A stretch of 64,000 nucleotides of DNA from Croceibacterium ferulae (GCF_003660445.1 NZ_QZVQ01000006.1:186001-250000); one strand, 5' to 3'; shown: positions 8,257 to 17,890, counted from the first letter of the stretch. The notes: generated from the sequence alone by a model not told the origin. Numbers and translations are program-made.

Positions 8257-8799
8257 ATGACCGACCTTGTCGTCAACGGCCGGCCGCTGCGCTTCGCCAT
8301 GGATCCCGCGACTCCGCTGCTGTGGGCGTTGCGCGATGCGGCGAACCTGACGGGCAGCAAATATGGCTGCGGCAATGGCGATTGCGGCGCCTGCATGGTT
8401 CTGGTGGACGGTGCGGCGCTGCGGTCCTGCCTGGTCAGCCTGGCGGATGCGGAGGGGCGGGAGATCGTCACGATCGAGGGCCTGTCCCGCGACCGCAGCC
8501 ATCCCGTGCAGCAGGCCCTGGTGGCGCAGGGCGCCATCCAGTGCGGATATTGCACCCCCGGCATCGCCATCACCGCTGCTGCGCTGCTGGCACGTAATCC
8601 AGATCCTTCGAAGGCGGAGATCCTGACCGCCATTCCCAATCTATGCCGGTGCGGGGTCTATCCCCGGCTGATCGCAGCCGTGCAGCAGGCCGCGCGGATC
8701 GCCCGCCGGGCCGAGCGGGTGGAAGGTGCGCCACCTCCCGGCATTGACCCTGCCGATGCAGCGCAGGCGGTGCCGGCGCTTCGCCCGGCAAAGGATTGA
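8257..8799 (+). CDS. (2Fe-2S)-binding small subunit of a molybdenum hydroxylase, orphan
   Basis: The 180-residue protein has both iron-sulfur clusters of xanthine-oxidase-type small subunits: a plant-ferredoxin cluster (CGNGDCGAC, then a Cys in LRSC) and the helical second cluster (GYCTPG and LCRCGVY). It resembles the alpha subunit of isoquinoline 1-oxidoreductase. Such proteins pass electrons to or from a large molybdopterin subunit encoded next door; here no large subunit gene follows or precedes. A C-terminal tail of about 25 residues is Pro/Ala-rich. ATG 8257 is chosen over an upstream TTG because it fits the family N-terminus (MTDLVVNGRPL). Confidence 0.88.
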   Translation: MTDLVVNGRPLRFAMDPATPLLWALRDAANLTGSKYGCGNGDCGACMVLVDGAALRSCLVSLADAEGREIVTIEGLSRDRSHPVQQALVAQGAIQCGYCTPGIAITAAALLARNPDPSKAEILTAIPNLCRCGVYPRLIAAVQQAARIARRAERVEGAPPPGIDPADAAQAVPALRPAKD

Positions 8800-8806
8800 T
8801 AAAGGG

Positions 8807-8831
8807 GGAACGGATGGCAGGCGATTGCGTA
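8807..8831 (+). promoter_or_regulatory. possible second sigma-EcfG-like promoter
   Basis: GGAAC (8807-8811) is followed after 16 bases by CGTA (8828-8831), one base away from the CGTT -10 element. It lies 108 bases before the methyltransferase gene. Single-site match, so it may be chance. Confidence 0.3.
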
Positions 8832-8938
8832 ACCAGACTGTCACGCTTGCAAATGGCAGACACATTTGCCAGTCCCCTTGCCTAATCCGCCGATCTTCGG
8901 CGCCGATACGGACCAATCAACGGAGTGGCCCCCACGCA

Positions 8939-9610
8939 ATGAATGGCAGTGAATTGGCCGAGGAGCGTCGCCGCTCCGGGCTCATGCGGCGCATGGGGCA
9001 GGCGCTTGGCCCGGCGGGCGTGTTCTTCCGCGGCTTCCTGGAACACCCGCGCATGGTCGGCTCCATCATCCCGTCCAGCCGCTGGACGATCAACCGGATG
9101 CTGTCCCCCGTCGATTGGGACCGGTGCAAGCTGTTCGTGGAATATGGTCCCGGTGTCGGCACTTTCTGCGGGCCGGTGCTGGACCGCTTGCCGCGCGGGG
9201 GCGAGCTGCTGGTGATCGACACCAATCCGCTGTTCATCGACTATCTGCGCCAGAATTACCGCGACAGCCGCTTCCATGCGGTGCTGGGGTCCGCCGCGGA
9301 TGTAGAAAGCCATGTAGCCAGCATCGGGCAGGACGGTGCGGATTACGTGCTGTCCGGCCTGCCTTTCTCGACCCTGCCGGATGGCGTGGCGCCGGCGATC
9401 GCGGCGGCGACGCACCGCGTGGTGCGCCCGGGCGGTGCCTTCCTGACCTATCAGTTCAGCACCACGGCGCGGGATTTTACCGCACAGCATTTCCCGCGGG
9501 TGGAGACGCACTTCGTGTGGCGCAACGTGCCGCCCTGCCTGCTGGCCTGGGGCTGGCAGGACCAGGTGGACGCGGCGGCGCAGGAAGCCGGCGCCGCCGC
9601 GGCCGCCTGA
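8939..9610 (+). CDS. class I SAM-dependent methyltransferase, phospholipid methyltransferase-like
   Basis: The 223-residue protein begins with a basic amphipathic region followed by FFRGFLEHPRMVGSIIPSS, a pattern seen in Rhodobacter PmtA-type phospholipid N-methyltransferases and relatives. The Rossmann motif I is VEYGPGVGTFCGPVL, the acidic residue of motif II is in LLVIDTNP, and YVLSGLPFSTLP is the motif IV region. A likely substrate is phosphatidylethanolamine or another amine lipid at the inner membrane, but this is inference. ATG 8939 has a CGGAG a little upstream. Confidence 0.75.
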   Translation: MNGSELAEERRRSGLMRRMGQALGPAGVFFRGFLEHPRMVGSIIPSSRWTINRMLSPVDWDRCKLFVEYGPGVGTFCGPVLDRLPRGGELLVIDTNPLFIDYLRQNYRDSRFHAVLGSAADVESHVASIGQDGADYVLSGLPFSTLPDGVAPAIAAATHRVVRPGGAFLTYQFSTTARDFTAQHFPRVETHFVWRNVPPCLLAWGWQDQVDAAAQEAGAAAAA

Positions 9611-9613
9611 ATG

Positions 9614-10423
9614 CTACAGGCCGGTCGGCTCCGCAGCGCGCGGGGCCGGCTCGGCCAGCTGGCGGTGGACAGCCGCCTGGACGGCGGTGAAGATCATGGT
9701 GGCGATGGCGGCGATCAGGCCGGAGACCACGCTTGCCACGATCAGCGCTCCGGCCTCCCCCAGCAGCATGCCCAGCGCGCTCGTGATCATGCCGATCACC
9801 AGCAGTACCACCATGTAGGCGACGAACAGCAGCAGGAAGAAGACGAGCAGGCGGCCGACATTGCCCCGCGTCTCCGCCCAGCTGCGCCGCAGGGCGGCCA
9901 GCGGATTGCGCAGCTGTTCGATCGCGATGACCGGCAGCAGCAGGGACAGCCGGGTCATCACATAGACAAGCCCTACGGCGGCGATCAGCGACAGCACCGC
10001 GCCCGCGACCGGAGCGGCCAGGCTGGCGAAGACAACCACCACGATCGCCACGAACATGGCGACGCCCAGCAGCAGATAGGCGCCGAGTACCGGCAGCAGC
10101 CCGACGAAGCCCTGGCGGATAGCTTCCCCCACAGTCGGGCGCCGCTGGTCGCGCAGCAGCACGAGCAGCGCCAGTGTCCCGGCAATCTGCGCCAGCACCA
10201 CCAGCAGGAACAGCCAGCCATAGCGGCCATAGAAAGCCCCCAGCTGCTGCTGCATCGCCTCGGGATCGCTGGTCGTCAGCAGATCCTGCAACGGCGGCAT
10301 GACGAACCCCTGCAGCACGGCCGGCAGGAAGAAGAAGATTCCTGCCACCACCAGCAGCACCTCGCGATTGGCCCTAACCATCGCCATCGCCTCGCTCCAG
10401 GCAGCGCTCATGTCGAACTTCAT
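9614..10423 (-). CDS. integral membrane protein, glycerophosphodiesterase membrane-domain-like
   Basis: The 269-residue protein has about six hydrophobic helices and no soluble domain. The charged linkers ([32 protein letters not shown]) resemble the family of conserved membrane proteins often labelled glycerophosphoryl diester phosphodiesterase membrane domain. It carries no catalytic phosphodiesterase motif. Divergent from lipB, with which it shares a short intergenic space. Function unknown. Confidence 0.6.
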   Translation of the reverse strand: MKFDMSAAWSEAMAMVRANREVLLVVAGIFFFLPAVLQGFVMPPLQDLLTTSDPEAMQQQLGAFYGRYGWLFLLVVLAQIAGTLALLVLLRDQRRPTVGEAIRQGFVGLLPVLGAYLLLGVAMFVAIVVVVFASLAAPVAGAVLSLIAAVGLVYVMTRLSLLLPVIAIEQLRNPLAALRRSWAETRGNVGRLLVFFLLLFVAYMVVLLVIGMITSALGMLLGEAGALIVASVVSGLIAAIATMIFTAVQAAVHRQLAEPAPRAAEPTGL

Positions 10424-10494
10424 GCGTGATCCTTCCGGCCGTGACCCTTGCAGCGCCCTTGATAAGCGCGAAGGGACAGGGCAGGCAATCGCCC

Positions 10495-11187
10495 GTGACG
10501 CAAGCTGTGCAACATGGCTGGCCCGGGCGGCCGATCGAATGGCGGCAATCGGGCGCGCCTGTCCCCTATCGCGAGGCGCTGGCGGCGCAGGAGGCGCGCA
10601 ATGCCGCCGTGCATGATGGCGCGGCCGAGGAGTTGATCTGGCTGCTGGAGCATCCGCCGGTCTACACGGCTGGGACCAGCGCCGACGTCGCCGACCTGAT
10701 CGACCCCCGCTTCGACGTGGTGCAGACGGGGCGGGGCGGGCGCTACACCTATCACGGGCCGGGCATGCGCATCTGCTACCTGCTGCTCGACCTGGCGCAG
10801 CGGGGCCGCGACGTGCGCTGCTTCGTGCACGGGCTGGAACGCTGGGTGATCGCCACCCTGGGCGATCTGGGCGTGGAAGCCTGGGCGGTGCCGGAACGGG
10901 TCGGCATCTGGACCCGCGACGTGGATGGGCGGGAGGCGAAGATCGGCGCCATCGGCGTGCGCGTGCGCCGCTGGGTCACCATGCACGGCTTTGCGGTGAA
11001 CCTGGACCCCGACCTGGGCCATTTCGGCGGCATCGTTCCCTGCGGTATCGCCGAATATGGCGTCACCAGCCTGGCCCGGCTGGGTGTGCCGGTGAATGCG
11101 GCACAGTGGGATGCCGCGCTGCAGGCCCGCGCGGGCGAGTTCCTGGAAAGACTGGAAGGTACGGAGGCGACATGCGCGGCAGGATGA
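10495..11187 (+). CDS. lipB: octanoyltransferase LipB
   Basis: LipB moves octanoate from acyl carrier protein to lipoyl domains, the first step of lipoate assembly on 2-oxoacid dehydrogenases. The family motifs are present: [11 protein letters not shown], the catalytic Lys in AKIGAIGVR and the catalytic Cys in [11 protein letters not shown] 10495 gives 230 residues, the normal length, and has AGGGCAGG upstream. GTG 10426 would add a 23-residue tail and start almost on top of the divergent gene. The 3' end overlaps the following lipoprotein gene by 16 bases. Confidence 0.93.
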   Translation: MTQAVQHGWPGRPIEWRQSGAPVPYREALAAQEARNAAVHDGAAEELIWLLEHPPVYTAGTSADVADLIDPRFDVVQTGRGGRYTYHGPGMRICYLLLDLAQRGRDVRCFVHGLERWVIATLGDLGVEAWAVPERVGIWTRDVDGREAKIGAIGVRVRRWVTMHGFAVNLDPDLGHFGGIVPCGIAEYGVTSLARLGVPVNAAQWDAALQARAGEFLERLEGTEATCAAG

Positions 11188-11477
11188 TCGGCGGATTGAT
11201 GGCGGGGGCGGCGCTGCTGCTGACAGCCTGCGGCGGCGAGGCACCGGAGGACGGCGCGGCGACAGGGGGCGGGGAGGTGCTGGAAGGCACCGCCAGCGAT
11301 GCGATGCTGCCGCTCGCCACCGTCACGTCGCAGCCGCCGCTGGCCCCGCCGGAGCCCGAACAGCGCAGTTCTGCGCCGGCCAGCACTCCGGCCGGAGGTG
11401 TTACGCCGTCGTCCAGCCCAACGTCTGCGGGGGGCGGAGAAACGCCGGCTAGTGCGGACGAGCCCACGCCGGGCTGA
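11172..11477 (+). CDS. small Pro/Ser/Thr-rich lipoprotein, unknown function
   Basis: The predicted 101-residue protein has a signal peptide ending in the lipobox LLLTAC, followed by a Gly/Glu stretch and a long Pro/Ser/Thr/Ala tail that looks unstructured. An ACGGAGG ribosome site lies four bases before the ATG and the start overlaps lipB, so it is probably translated as the second gene of that unit. No family recognised. It converges with the GH43 gene. Confidence 0.65.
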   Translation: MRGRMIGGLMAGAALLLTACGGEAPEDGAATGGGEVLEGTASDAMLPLATVTSQPPLAPPEPEQRSSAPASTPAGGVTPSSSPTSAGGGETPASADEPTPG

Positions 11478-11489
11478 CGGCAAAGCGCA

Positions 11490-12617
11490 CTATCGCGCGC
11501 CCCATCGCGCCAGCAATACATCACGTTCCGCCGCGCTGATCGGCAGCACGGTGCCATGGCGGGCGCCCGCGGGCAGGGTGAAGCTGGCGGGGGTGGTCCA
11601 GGCGATGTCACCTGCCAGCGACCGGGTGGCGAGCGGCATCAGGCCCGCATCGCGGAAGCGGTCGACATACAGGATATAGCGGTAGCCGCTGCGGTCCCCA
11701 GGATTGGTGCGCAGGATGGCCGGGCCCTCCACCTCCGTGGTGCCGGCATCACGACCGATGCAGCGGTCCGCCAGGGTCCATGCGCCGCTGTCGCCGGTGG
11801 CGGCAAGGGCGGGCGAGCGGTCGAGGATGATGTCGCCCGACGGGCAGCCGGTCGCCTCCGTTGCCTTGGTGAAGCGGTAGAAGGTGTCGCCATCGTGCAG
11901 CACGGTGGAATCGATGATGCCCTTGTCCGCCACCAGCTCGGGCCGGTCCGCCGCCCTGAACCAGACCTGCGGCGGGGTGAAGGTGCGGAAGTCGCGGGTG
12001 GTGGCGAACAGCATCTGCGGGCCGTTGCCGTCCGCCTGCGTCCGCGCATCGTCGGCGAACAGCGTCGATGCCCAATAGACGAGGTAGGTGCCGGTCGCCG
12101 GATCCCAGGTGGCCTCCGGCGCCCAGGTCATCCCCGCACGCGGCAGGTTGACCCGGACATGCCGTTGCCCGCCCCAGTGGACGAGGTCGGTCGATTCCCA
12201 GATTTCCAGATGATGGCTGCCATTGCTGGTCGCATCGTCCCAGCCGGTGCGGGCCGCGGACAGATCAGTCGCCAGCAGAAAGAACCGGTCCCCTTTCGCG
12301 GACCGCAGGATGAACGGATCACGCAGACCAAGCGTGCCGACCGTCGATCCCAGTACCGGACGGCCGCCATTGAGCGGGCGCCAATGCAGCGCATCATTGC
12401 CCTCGCTCAGGGCGAAGTGGATCTTCTCCTGCTCCAGCCCGGTGCCGGTGAAATAGACGAACAGATAGGCCGTCATCTCGGCCGCGCGCGGGGCGGCTGC
12501 CGGGCGTGCAGGGGGCGGTGCCCCCATGCAGCCGGGCAGCAGCAGCGCCAGCAGCCCGGCCATGGCCGACCGGTGCAGGGCCTTGCGAAGGCGAGGCACC
12601 GGCCGGGTCCGGCCCAT
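11490..12617 (-). CDS. glycoside hydrolase family 43 lipoprotein
   Basis: The 375-residue protein has a lipoprotein signal (LLALLLPGC) and a five-bladed propeller fold of GH43 type. The three expected acidic residues are visible: an Asp in GLRDPFILR, an Asp or Glu in WAPEATWD, and a Glu in TEVEGPAIL. Members cleave arabinan, xylan or galactan side chains; the exact substrate is not clear. Its ATG shares one base with the stop of the TonB-dependent receptor gene (TGATG), so the two are translationally coupled and probably handle the same glycan. Likely bound to a membrane, in the periplasm or at the surface. Confidence 0.82.
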   Translation of the reverse strand: MGRTRPVPRLRKALHRSAMAGLLALLLPGCMGAPPPARPAAAPRAAEMTAYLFVYFTGTGLEQEKIHFALSEGNDALHWRPLNGGRPVLGSTVGTLGLRDPFILRSAKGDRFFLLATDLSAARTGWDDATSNGSHHLEIWESTDLVHWGGQRHVRVNLPRAGMTWAPEATWDPATGTYLVYWASTLFADDARTQADGNGPQMLFATTRDFRTFTPPQVWFRAADRPELVADKGIIDSTVLHDGDTFYRFTKATEATGCPSGDIILDRSPALAATGDSGAWTLADRCIGRDAGTTEVEGPAILRTNPGDRSGYRYILYVDRFRDAGLMPLATRSLAGDIAWTTPASFTLPAGARHGTVLPISAAERDVLLARWGAR

Positions 12618-15583
12618 CAGAACTGGACGTTCACGCCGGCGGTGAAGGTCCGGCCGAAGCGCAGCTGGAACAGCGTGTCTTCGCGCACGCTGTCGATATA
12701 CAGCCGGTTCTGTTCGTCCGTCAGGTTCTGCGCTTCCAGGATCAGGCCGACATGGTCGTTGATGGCGTAGGACGCGGACGCATCCACGAACAGCGTGGGC
12801 GAATTGCCCTGCAGATCGCTGCCCTGCGATGCGGGGATGCCGCGCACGAAGCGGTCGCGCCAGTTGGCGGTGCTGCGGATGCTGAACTTCCCATCATCGT
12901 AATACAGCGTGCCCGATGCGGTGTTGCGCGACAGGCCGACCAGATCGTTCGTCGTGCTGTTGATGCAGGCGCCCGCCTGGCTGGCGAGGCAGTACTCGAT
13001 CTCAGACGTGACGTGCGTGTAATTGGCCAGCACGCCCACACTTTCCAGGAAGCCGGTGGCGAAGGCGCTGAACGGCACCTGGGCATTCACCTCGAGGCCC
13101 TTGAGCGGGCCGCCATCGGTGTTGGTCGGGCGCGAGACGTTGAACAGTTCGGTCGGGGCGGTGCCGCTGCCATCCAGCAGCGCGTTGGGCAGGCCAAGTT
13201 CGCTGAACGGTATCTGGCTGTTGATGGTCTGGATGAAGCTGCCGATATCCTTGTAGAAGAACGCCGCCGACAACAGCGCGCCGGGCGCCCAGTACCATTC
13301 CACCGCCGCATCGAAGGTGTTGGCGCGGATCGGTTCCAGGAAGGGGTTGTTGACGTTGCCGACCCGGGTGATCGGATTGACGCCGCTGGTGGGGGCCAGC
13401 TGCTGCAGTTCGGGCCGCGACATGACCTTGGCGGCGGACAGGCGGAACAGCAGGCCATCGGCAGGCTCGAACACCAGGTTGGCCGAGGGCAGCCAGTCGT
13501 CGTAGCTGCGTTCCGCCACGGACAGCTGCCCGAACACGTTGGTGGGGCTGGTGCCCGCCGGGGCCCCGATGGCGATGTACCCGGACGATCGCTGGTCGGT
13601 GTGGACATAGCGTACGCCGATGTCACCGCGCAGGCCGATGCCCACCAGGTCCGTGGCGTCGAACGTCGCCATGGCATAGCCGCTGACGATGCGTTCGCGG
13701 ATGCGGGTGTCGCCGGCGCCACATTCCACGCCGCACAGGCGGACGTCCTCGACGCCGAACACTTCGGAGAAGCGATCGGGATCGACCGCCGCCCAGCTGT
13801 CAGGCGCGCCATAGCCCCACAGCTCGCCGACGCCTTCGATCTGGCGGGTGATGTCGGCCACGCTCACGCCTGCGGGCAGGGGCCGGACAGCGATGTCGGC
13901 GGTGTAGGGCGAATAGAACCGGCCCCGGAATTCGCTTTCGCGATACTGCCCGCCGACCTTGAAGGAGACGGCGTCGCTGGCTTCCCAATTCAGGTTAAGC
14001 TCGGCCGTCTTGTTGTCGATGGTGTTGCGCAGCGGGCGGCCCTGCAGGCTGAAGCCGCCGAGCACGGTGCCGTCCGACCGGCCGGGTGCATAGGTGAAAT
14101 TGGCCGGGTTCGACACGTCGAAGCCGAAGCCGATCGTGGGGATCACCGAATCGTCGCGGAAGTCGATGGAGAAGTTGTCCGTATCGATCACGTCGATGAA
14201 GGTCTGCAGGCGGCTCGGACCGTCGAGCCGGCTTTCGCTGATGCCGAACAGGCCCGTCAGTTCCAGCGTGTCGCCCAGCCGCTGACGGATGTTGAGATTC
14301 GCCTGCTGGAAGGTGGTGGTGAACTTGTCCACCAGCCCTTCGGACCGCACGTCGACCCCGTCGAACAGGCCATAGACCAGCGATCCGTTCTCGTCGAACT
14401 CCACATCGCGGACCGACACCATCGGCTGTCCATTGTTGCTGATGGAGCGGGCGAAGGACAGGCCGGCGATGTAGTTGTCGCGCCGTTCCACATCGAATTC
14501 GGACAGCAGCAGGTCCAGCGAGACATCCGTGTCGGCACTGGGCTGCCACTGCAGCGTCAGCGTGCCGGCGATGCGCTGCTGGTCCTGTTCGGAATTCACG
14601 TAGCGCGGAATGCGCGGGAAGAAGGCACCGCTGCCCGGGGTGTCGGGCGCGTCGGCGCGGCGCAGGTCCAGAATGGTCTGATAGGCATCGATAATGCCGG
14701 TGCGCGGATTGTCCGTGCTGCATGCGGTCGGCGTCACACCCTTGGCCGGGTTGTTCGCCGGGTTCTGCGGGGTGAAGCCGATCGGCGAGCAGAAGCCGCC
14801 ATTCACATTGGCAGGCAGCAGGTCCACCGCGGCATAACCGACCTCGCGCAGGTTGCGGCGCTGGTACGCGGCGGAGAACAGCACGCCGAAATCGCCGAAC
14901 TTCTGCGACACCAGCAGCGATGCGCGCGGGTCCACCTGATCGGCGACCTCGTTATACACGCCGCGCGCGGTGGCGGAGAAGACGAAGTCCTTGGCATTGT
15001 CGAACGGCTTGGGCGCGCTGAGATCGACCGTCGCGCCCAGCGATCCTTCCTCCACATCGGCGGACGGCGTCTTGCGCACGGTCAGCCGGCTGAAGATCTC
15101 CGTGGGGAAGGTGTTGAAGTCGAAGGAGCGGCCCGTATTGCCCGCGCCAAAGATGTCGGACCCGCCGGTCTGCGACGTGCCTTCCATCCCGTTGATGCGC
15201 ACCCGGGTGAACTGCGCGCCCAGGCCACGGACGGAGATGTTGCGTCCTTCGCCGCCATCGCCGCGGGCCAGCGCCACGCCGGGGATGCGCTGCATGGATT
15301 CGGCCAGGTTGCTGTCCGGGAACTTGCCGATGTCTTCCGCCACGATGCTGTCGATCGCGGCCGTCTCGTTACGCTTCAGCTCCAGCGCACTTTCCAGCGA
15401 TGCACGAAAGCCGGTGACGAGGATCTCGTTGCCTTCGGGCGGATTGGCAGGGGCGGCCTGCTCGTCAGCGGCGCGGCCCGGCACCACCTGGTCCTGCGCA
15501 GCGGCGGGCGCTGCGCACAGGGAGGCAGCGGCAATCGCCAGCAGCGAAACCGCTGCGGACGCAAAACGATTGGCATGATTCAT
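12617..15583 (-). CDS. TonB-dependent receptor (Xanthomonas/Caulobacter oligosaccharide type)
   Basis: The 988-residue outer-membrane receptor has a signal peptide ending AAPAAAQ and the plug motif EILVTGFRASLESALELKR, which includes the TonB box region. The plug signature NLAESMQRIPGVA and VRGLGAQFTRVRINGME follows, then a long beta-barrel ending in a Phe (VNVQF). This length and plug sequence are typical of the TonB-Xanth-Caul subfamily that imports oligosaccharides. A GGGGAGG ribosome site lies before ATG 15583. With the GH43 gene downstream it forms a two-gene glycan-use operon. The substrate is probably a hemicellulose or arabinan fragment (inference). Confidence 0.92.
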   Translation of the reverse strand: MNHANRFASAAVSLLAIAAASLCAAPAAAQDQVVPGRAADEQAAPANPPEGNEILVTGFRASLESALELKRNETAAIDSIVAEDIGKFPDSNLAESMQRIPGVALARGDGGEGRNISVRGLGAQFTRVRINGMEGTSQTGGSDIFGAGNTGRSFDFNTFPTEIFSRLTVRKTPSADVEEGSLGATVDLSAPKPFDNAKDFVFSATARGVYNEVADQVDPRASLLVSQKFGDFGVLFSAAYQRRNLREVGYAAVDLLPANVNGGFCSPIGFTPQNPANNPAKGVTPTACSTDNPRTGIIDAYQTILDLRRADAPDTPGSGAFFPRIPRYVNSEQDQQRIAGTLTLQWQPSADTDVSLDLLLSEFDVERRDNYIAGLSFARSISNNGQPMVSVRDVEFDENGSLVYGLFDGVDVRSEGLVDKFTTTFQQANLNIRQRLGDTLELTGLFGISESRLDGPSRLQTFIDVIDTDNFSIDFRDDSVIPTIGFGFDVSNPANFTYAPGRSDGTVLGGFSLQGRPLRNTIDNKTAELNLNWEASDAVSFKVGGQYRESEFRGRFYSPYTADIAVRPLPAGVSVADITRQIEGVGELWGYGAPDSWAAVDPDRFSEVFGVEDVRLCGVECGAGDTRIRERIVSGYAMATFDATDLVGIGLRGDIGVRYVHTDQRSSGYIAIGAPAGTSPTNVFGQLSVAERSYDDWLPSANLVFEPADGLLFRLSAAKVMSRPELQQLAPTSGVNPITRVGNVNNPFLEPIRANTFDAAVEWYWAPGALLSAAFFYKDIGSFIQTINSQIPFSELGLPNALLDGSGTAPTELFNVSRPTNTDGGPLKGLEVNAQVPFSAFATGFLESVGVLANYTHVTSEIEYCLASQAGACINSTTNDLVGLSRNTASGTLYYDDGKFSIRSTANWRDRFVRGIPASQGSDLQGNSPTLFVDASASYAINDHVGLILEAQNLTDEQNRLYIDSVREDTLFQLRFGRTFTAGVNVQF

Positions 15584-15676
15584 GAAAAAAGCCTCCCCAT
15601 ATAGCGCGCTCCCATTATCTGGAACGTTGTCGCATTATGTATCAGCATTTGTCAGACCAGTAAAGATGCTCCCGCT

Positions 15677-16561
15677 TCAGTCGGCCCGCGCCAGTAATCG
15701 TCTGGCGAGTACTAGGTGCGGCTGGTCAAGCATGCGCCCGTCCAGCTGCACGGCGCCTGCGCCGGGTTCCGCTTCGAAGGCGGCAATAATGGCGCGCGCT
15801 TCGGCCAGTTGTTCAGGCGAGGGAGAAAAGGCGGCGTTGATGATCGGCACCTGATCGGGGTGGATCGCCAGCATGCCGGCGAAACCGTCGGCATAGGAGG
15901 CCGCCGCAATCCGGGCGAGGCCGGTAAGGTCCTTGAAATCGGCAAACAATGTCTCGATCGCGAGCACGTCGCAGGCATGGGCGGTCAGCAGCAGCTGCGC
16001 CCGGATCAGGCGAAAGGCGTCGGTCCAGTTGCCGCGATCGTCCCGCTTGCGCGTGGCGCCCAGCACCGCCGACAGATCCTCCGCCCCCCAGGTCAGCCCG
16101 GTCAGGCCTGGCGGCATGTCGCCGGCATAGGCCGGAATGGTCAGCGCCGCGGCGGCGGTTTCGCTCACCAGCGGCAATATGCCTGTCACGGCATCGGCAC
16201 CCGCGCCGTCGGCAATGGCGGTGGCAAGCTGTGCCACCTCAGCCGGCCCGGCCGCCTTGGGCAGCATGATTCCCGCAGGGGCAGCGGGCAGCACGGCGGC
16301 AAGATCGGCCTGCCACAGATCGGTGGAGAGCGGATTGATGCGCACCCACGCGCCGGGATGGTCGGCCAGCCATTCAGCCGCGAGCCCGCGCGCGCGCGCC
16401 TTGTTCGGGGGCGCCACCGCGTCTTCCAGGTCCACGATCACCACATCGGCGCCGCACCCCGGAACCTTGGCCAGCTTCCTTTCGCTGTCGCCCGGGGCGA
16501 ACAGCCATGATCGTGACTTTGCCGGGTTTTTCCGGGCCGGGTTGTTCTGGGCGTGTGTCAT
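15677..16561 (-). CDS. HpcH/HpaI-type CoA-ester lyase (CitE-like)
   Basis: The 294-residue protein starts with the family motif SWLFAPGDSERKLAK, then VIVDLEDAVAP (metal-binding region), WVRINPL (substrate Arg) and IMLPKAAGPAEV. These are the landmarks of the citrate-lyase beta / malyl-CoA / citramalyl-CoA lyase family, which cleaves or hydrolyses CoA thioesters of hydroxyacids. Ends with a helical C-terminal segment like other single-domain members. Free-standing, with no citrate lyase alpha or gamma subunits nearby, so it is not citrate lyase. It follows the receptor/GH43 pair on the same strand but lies upstream in transcription. Confidence 0.85.
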   Translation of the reverse strand: MTHAQNNPARKNPAKSRSWLFAPGDSERKLAKVPGCGADVVIVDLEDAVAPPNKARARGLAAEWLADHPGAWVRINPLSTDLWQADLAAVLPAAPAGIMLPKAAGPAEVAQLATAIADGAGADAVTGILPLVSETAAAALTIPAYAGDMPPGLTGLTWGAEDLSAVLGATRKRDDRGNWTDAFRLIRAQLLLTAHACDVLAIETLFADFKDLTGLARIAAASYADGFAGMLAIHPDQVPIINAAFSPSPEQLAEARAIIAAFEAEPGAGAVQLDGRMLDQPHLVLARRLLARAD

Positions 16562-16573
16562 CTGCAGCTTCTA

Positions 16574-17890
16574 TCAGCCAAGCTGGCGGGCGAACAAGGC
16601 GTGGCGTGCCTCCAGTTCCTGCAGGTCCGGCCCGTCCAGCGCCAGCCGCGCCTGTTCCAGCAGGCGCTCGCCTTCCTGCTCAAGCAGCTTGGCACGGTGC
16701 TCGTCATCGATCGCGCCGGCTGCATGCCGCAGCGAATCGAGCATCACCAGCGCCGCGGGCCGGCTGGTCGCCACGGCGGAGCGCATGATGCCGAAGCCGC
16801 GCGCCAGATAATGCGCGAAGTCATCGGCCAGCGGGATCACGCTGCGCGCCTCCGGCGCTTCCTCCGCCACCACCTTGCGCAGGTCGCGCCGGGCAAGATC
16901 GGCCGTGGCGGCGCCCAGCCAGTGCAGCGCGGTGATGGCGGTGAAGGGATCGTTGATGCCCGGCGACAATGCCCGCAGGCCGATCTCCACCAACTCGTCC
17001 ATCAGGAACTGCGGATCCTGCGCCGGGGTACGGGCGGATCCGACCGTCAGTGCATCGCGCACACACTTGGCTAGCTCGTCGTTCCCCGGCCCGTCCACCA
17101 CCCGGGCGAGGACCATGCCGGCGTGGATGAACTCGCCCGTGCGCACTTCCAGGGTCAGGCAGCAGCCATGCTTGCGGGCGGCCTTGGCCAGATCATCGAA
17201 TTCGATGAACTGGATGTAGCCCGCGCGATCCGCCCGGATCGGGGCGCCCTCGCGCATGTCGCGGCGCTCCTCCCCGCCGCCGAGATGGGGGTACATCTCC
17301 TCCACCTCGTCCAGCAGCGCCTGACCGATGCCGCGCAGCACGGTGTTGATACGGATCGAGTCGGGGATGTGGTTCAGGAAATAGACCAGCACGCCGACCG
17401 AGATCGCCATCAGGCCGAACGCCACCAGCAACGACAGCTGCGGCACGAAGCCGGGCAGGGCGGTGGCGGCGGCATCCTGCGCGCTGCTGGTCACCTCGTC
17501 CTCCGCCCGGACGGAGCGCAGCACGATCAGCGCATAGACAAAGGTGCCGATGAAGGTGGCCAGGCTCAGCTGGTTGCCACGATCCTGCATGAAATTGGTC
17601 AGCAGGCGCGGGCCGTAGCTGCCACTGGCATAGGCGACGGCCGCGATGGTGATGGAGAATACGGTCGCCGCCACGCCGATCATGGAACTGGCGATGACCG
17701 ACAGCATGGTGGTGGCGCCGTCGGGCCGGGCGGGCGCGATCAGGTTCTGGTCGTTCAGCCAGGCGGCTGACCCCGCCCGGTCCAGCGCCAGCATGCCAAA
17801 GGCCAGCGCCGTCGCAGCGAGCGCGAACAGCGTGGGGAAGAACCAGTAATTGCCCGTCAGCCGGGACCACAACCAACGCACTTCACTCAT
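16574..17890 (-). CDS. DUF2254 family membrane protein
   Basis: The 438-residue protein has about four N-terminal membrane helices (residues 15-170), including VTSSAQDAA after the third. A soluble C-terminal half follows with ALSPGINDPFTAITAL, a hallmark of the DUF2254 family. Function unknown; members are widespread in soil and marine bacteria. ATG 17890 gives the conserved MSEVRWLWSRL opening. It is divergent from yjbQ with 100 bases between, and abuts the CoA-lyase gene downstream. Confidence 0.85.
   Translation of the reverse strand: MSEVRWLWSRLTGNYWFFPTLFALAATALAFGMLALDRAGSAAWLNDQNLIAPARPDGATTMLSVIASSMIGVAATVFSITIAAVAYASGSYGPRLLTNFMQDRGNQLSLATFIGTFVYALIVLRSVRAEDEVTSSAQDAAATALPGFVPQLSLLVAFGLMAISVGVLVYFLNHIPDSIRINTVLRGIGQALLDEVEEMYPHLGGGEERRDMREGAPIRADRAGYIQFIEFDDLAKAARKHGCCLTLEVRTGEFIHAGMVLARVVDGPGNDELAKCVRDALTVGSARTPAQDPQFLMDELVEIGLRALSPGINDPFTAITALHWLGAATADLARRDLRKVVAEEAPEARSVIPLADDFAHYLARGFGIMRSAVATSRPAALVMLDSLRHAAGAIDDEHRAKLLEQEGERLLEQARLALDGPDLQELEARHALFARQLG

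Noticed and set aside
12506-15604. A 1032-codon open frame on the plus strand, opposite the TonB-dependent receptor
   Set aside because: High GC leaves few stops on the opposite strand. The translation is low-complexity in Gly, Arg, Ala and Asp with no domain, while the minus strand encodes a clear receptor.
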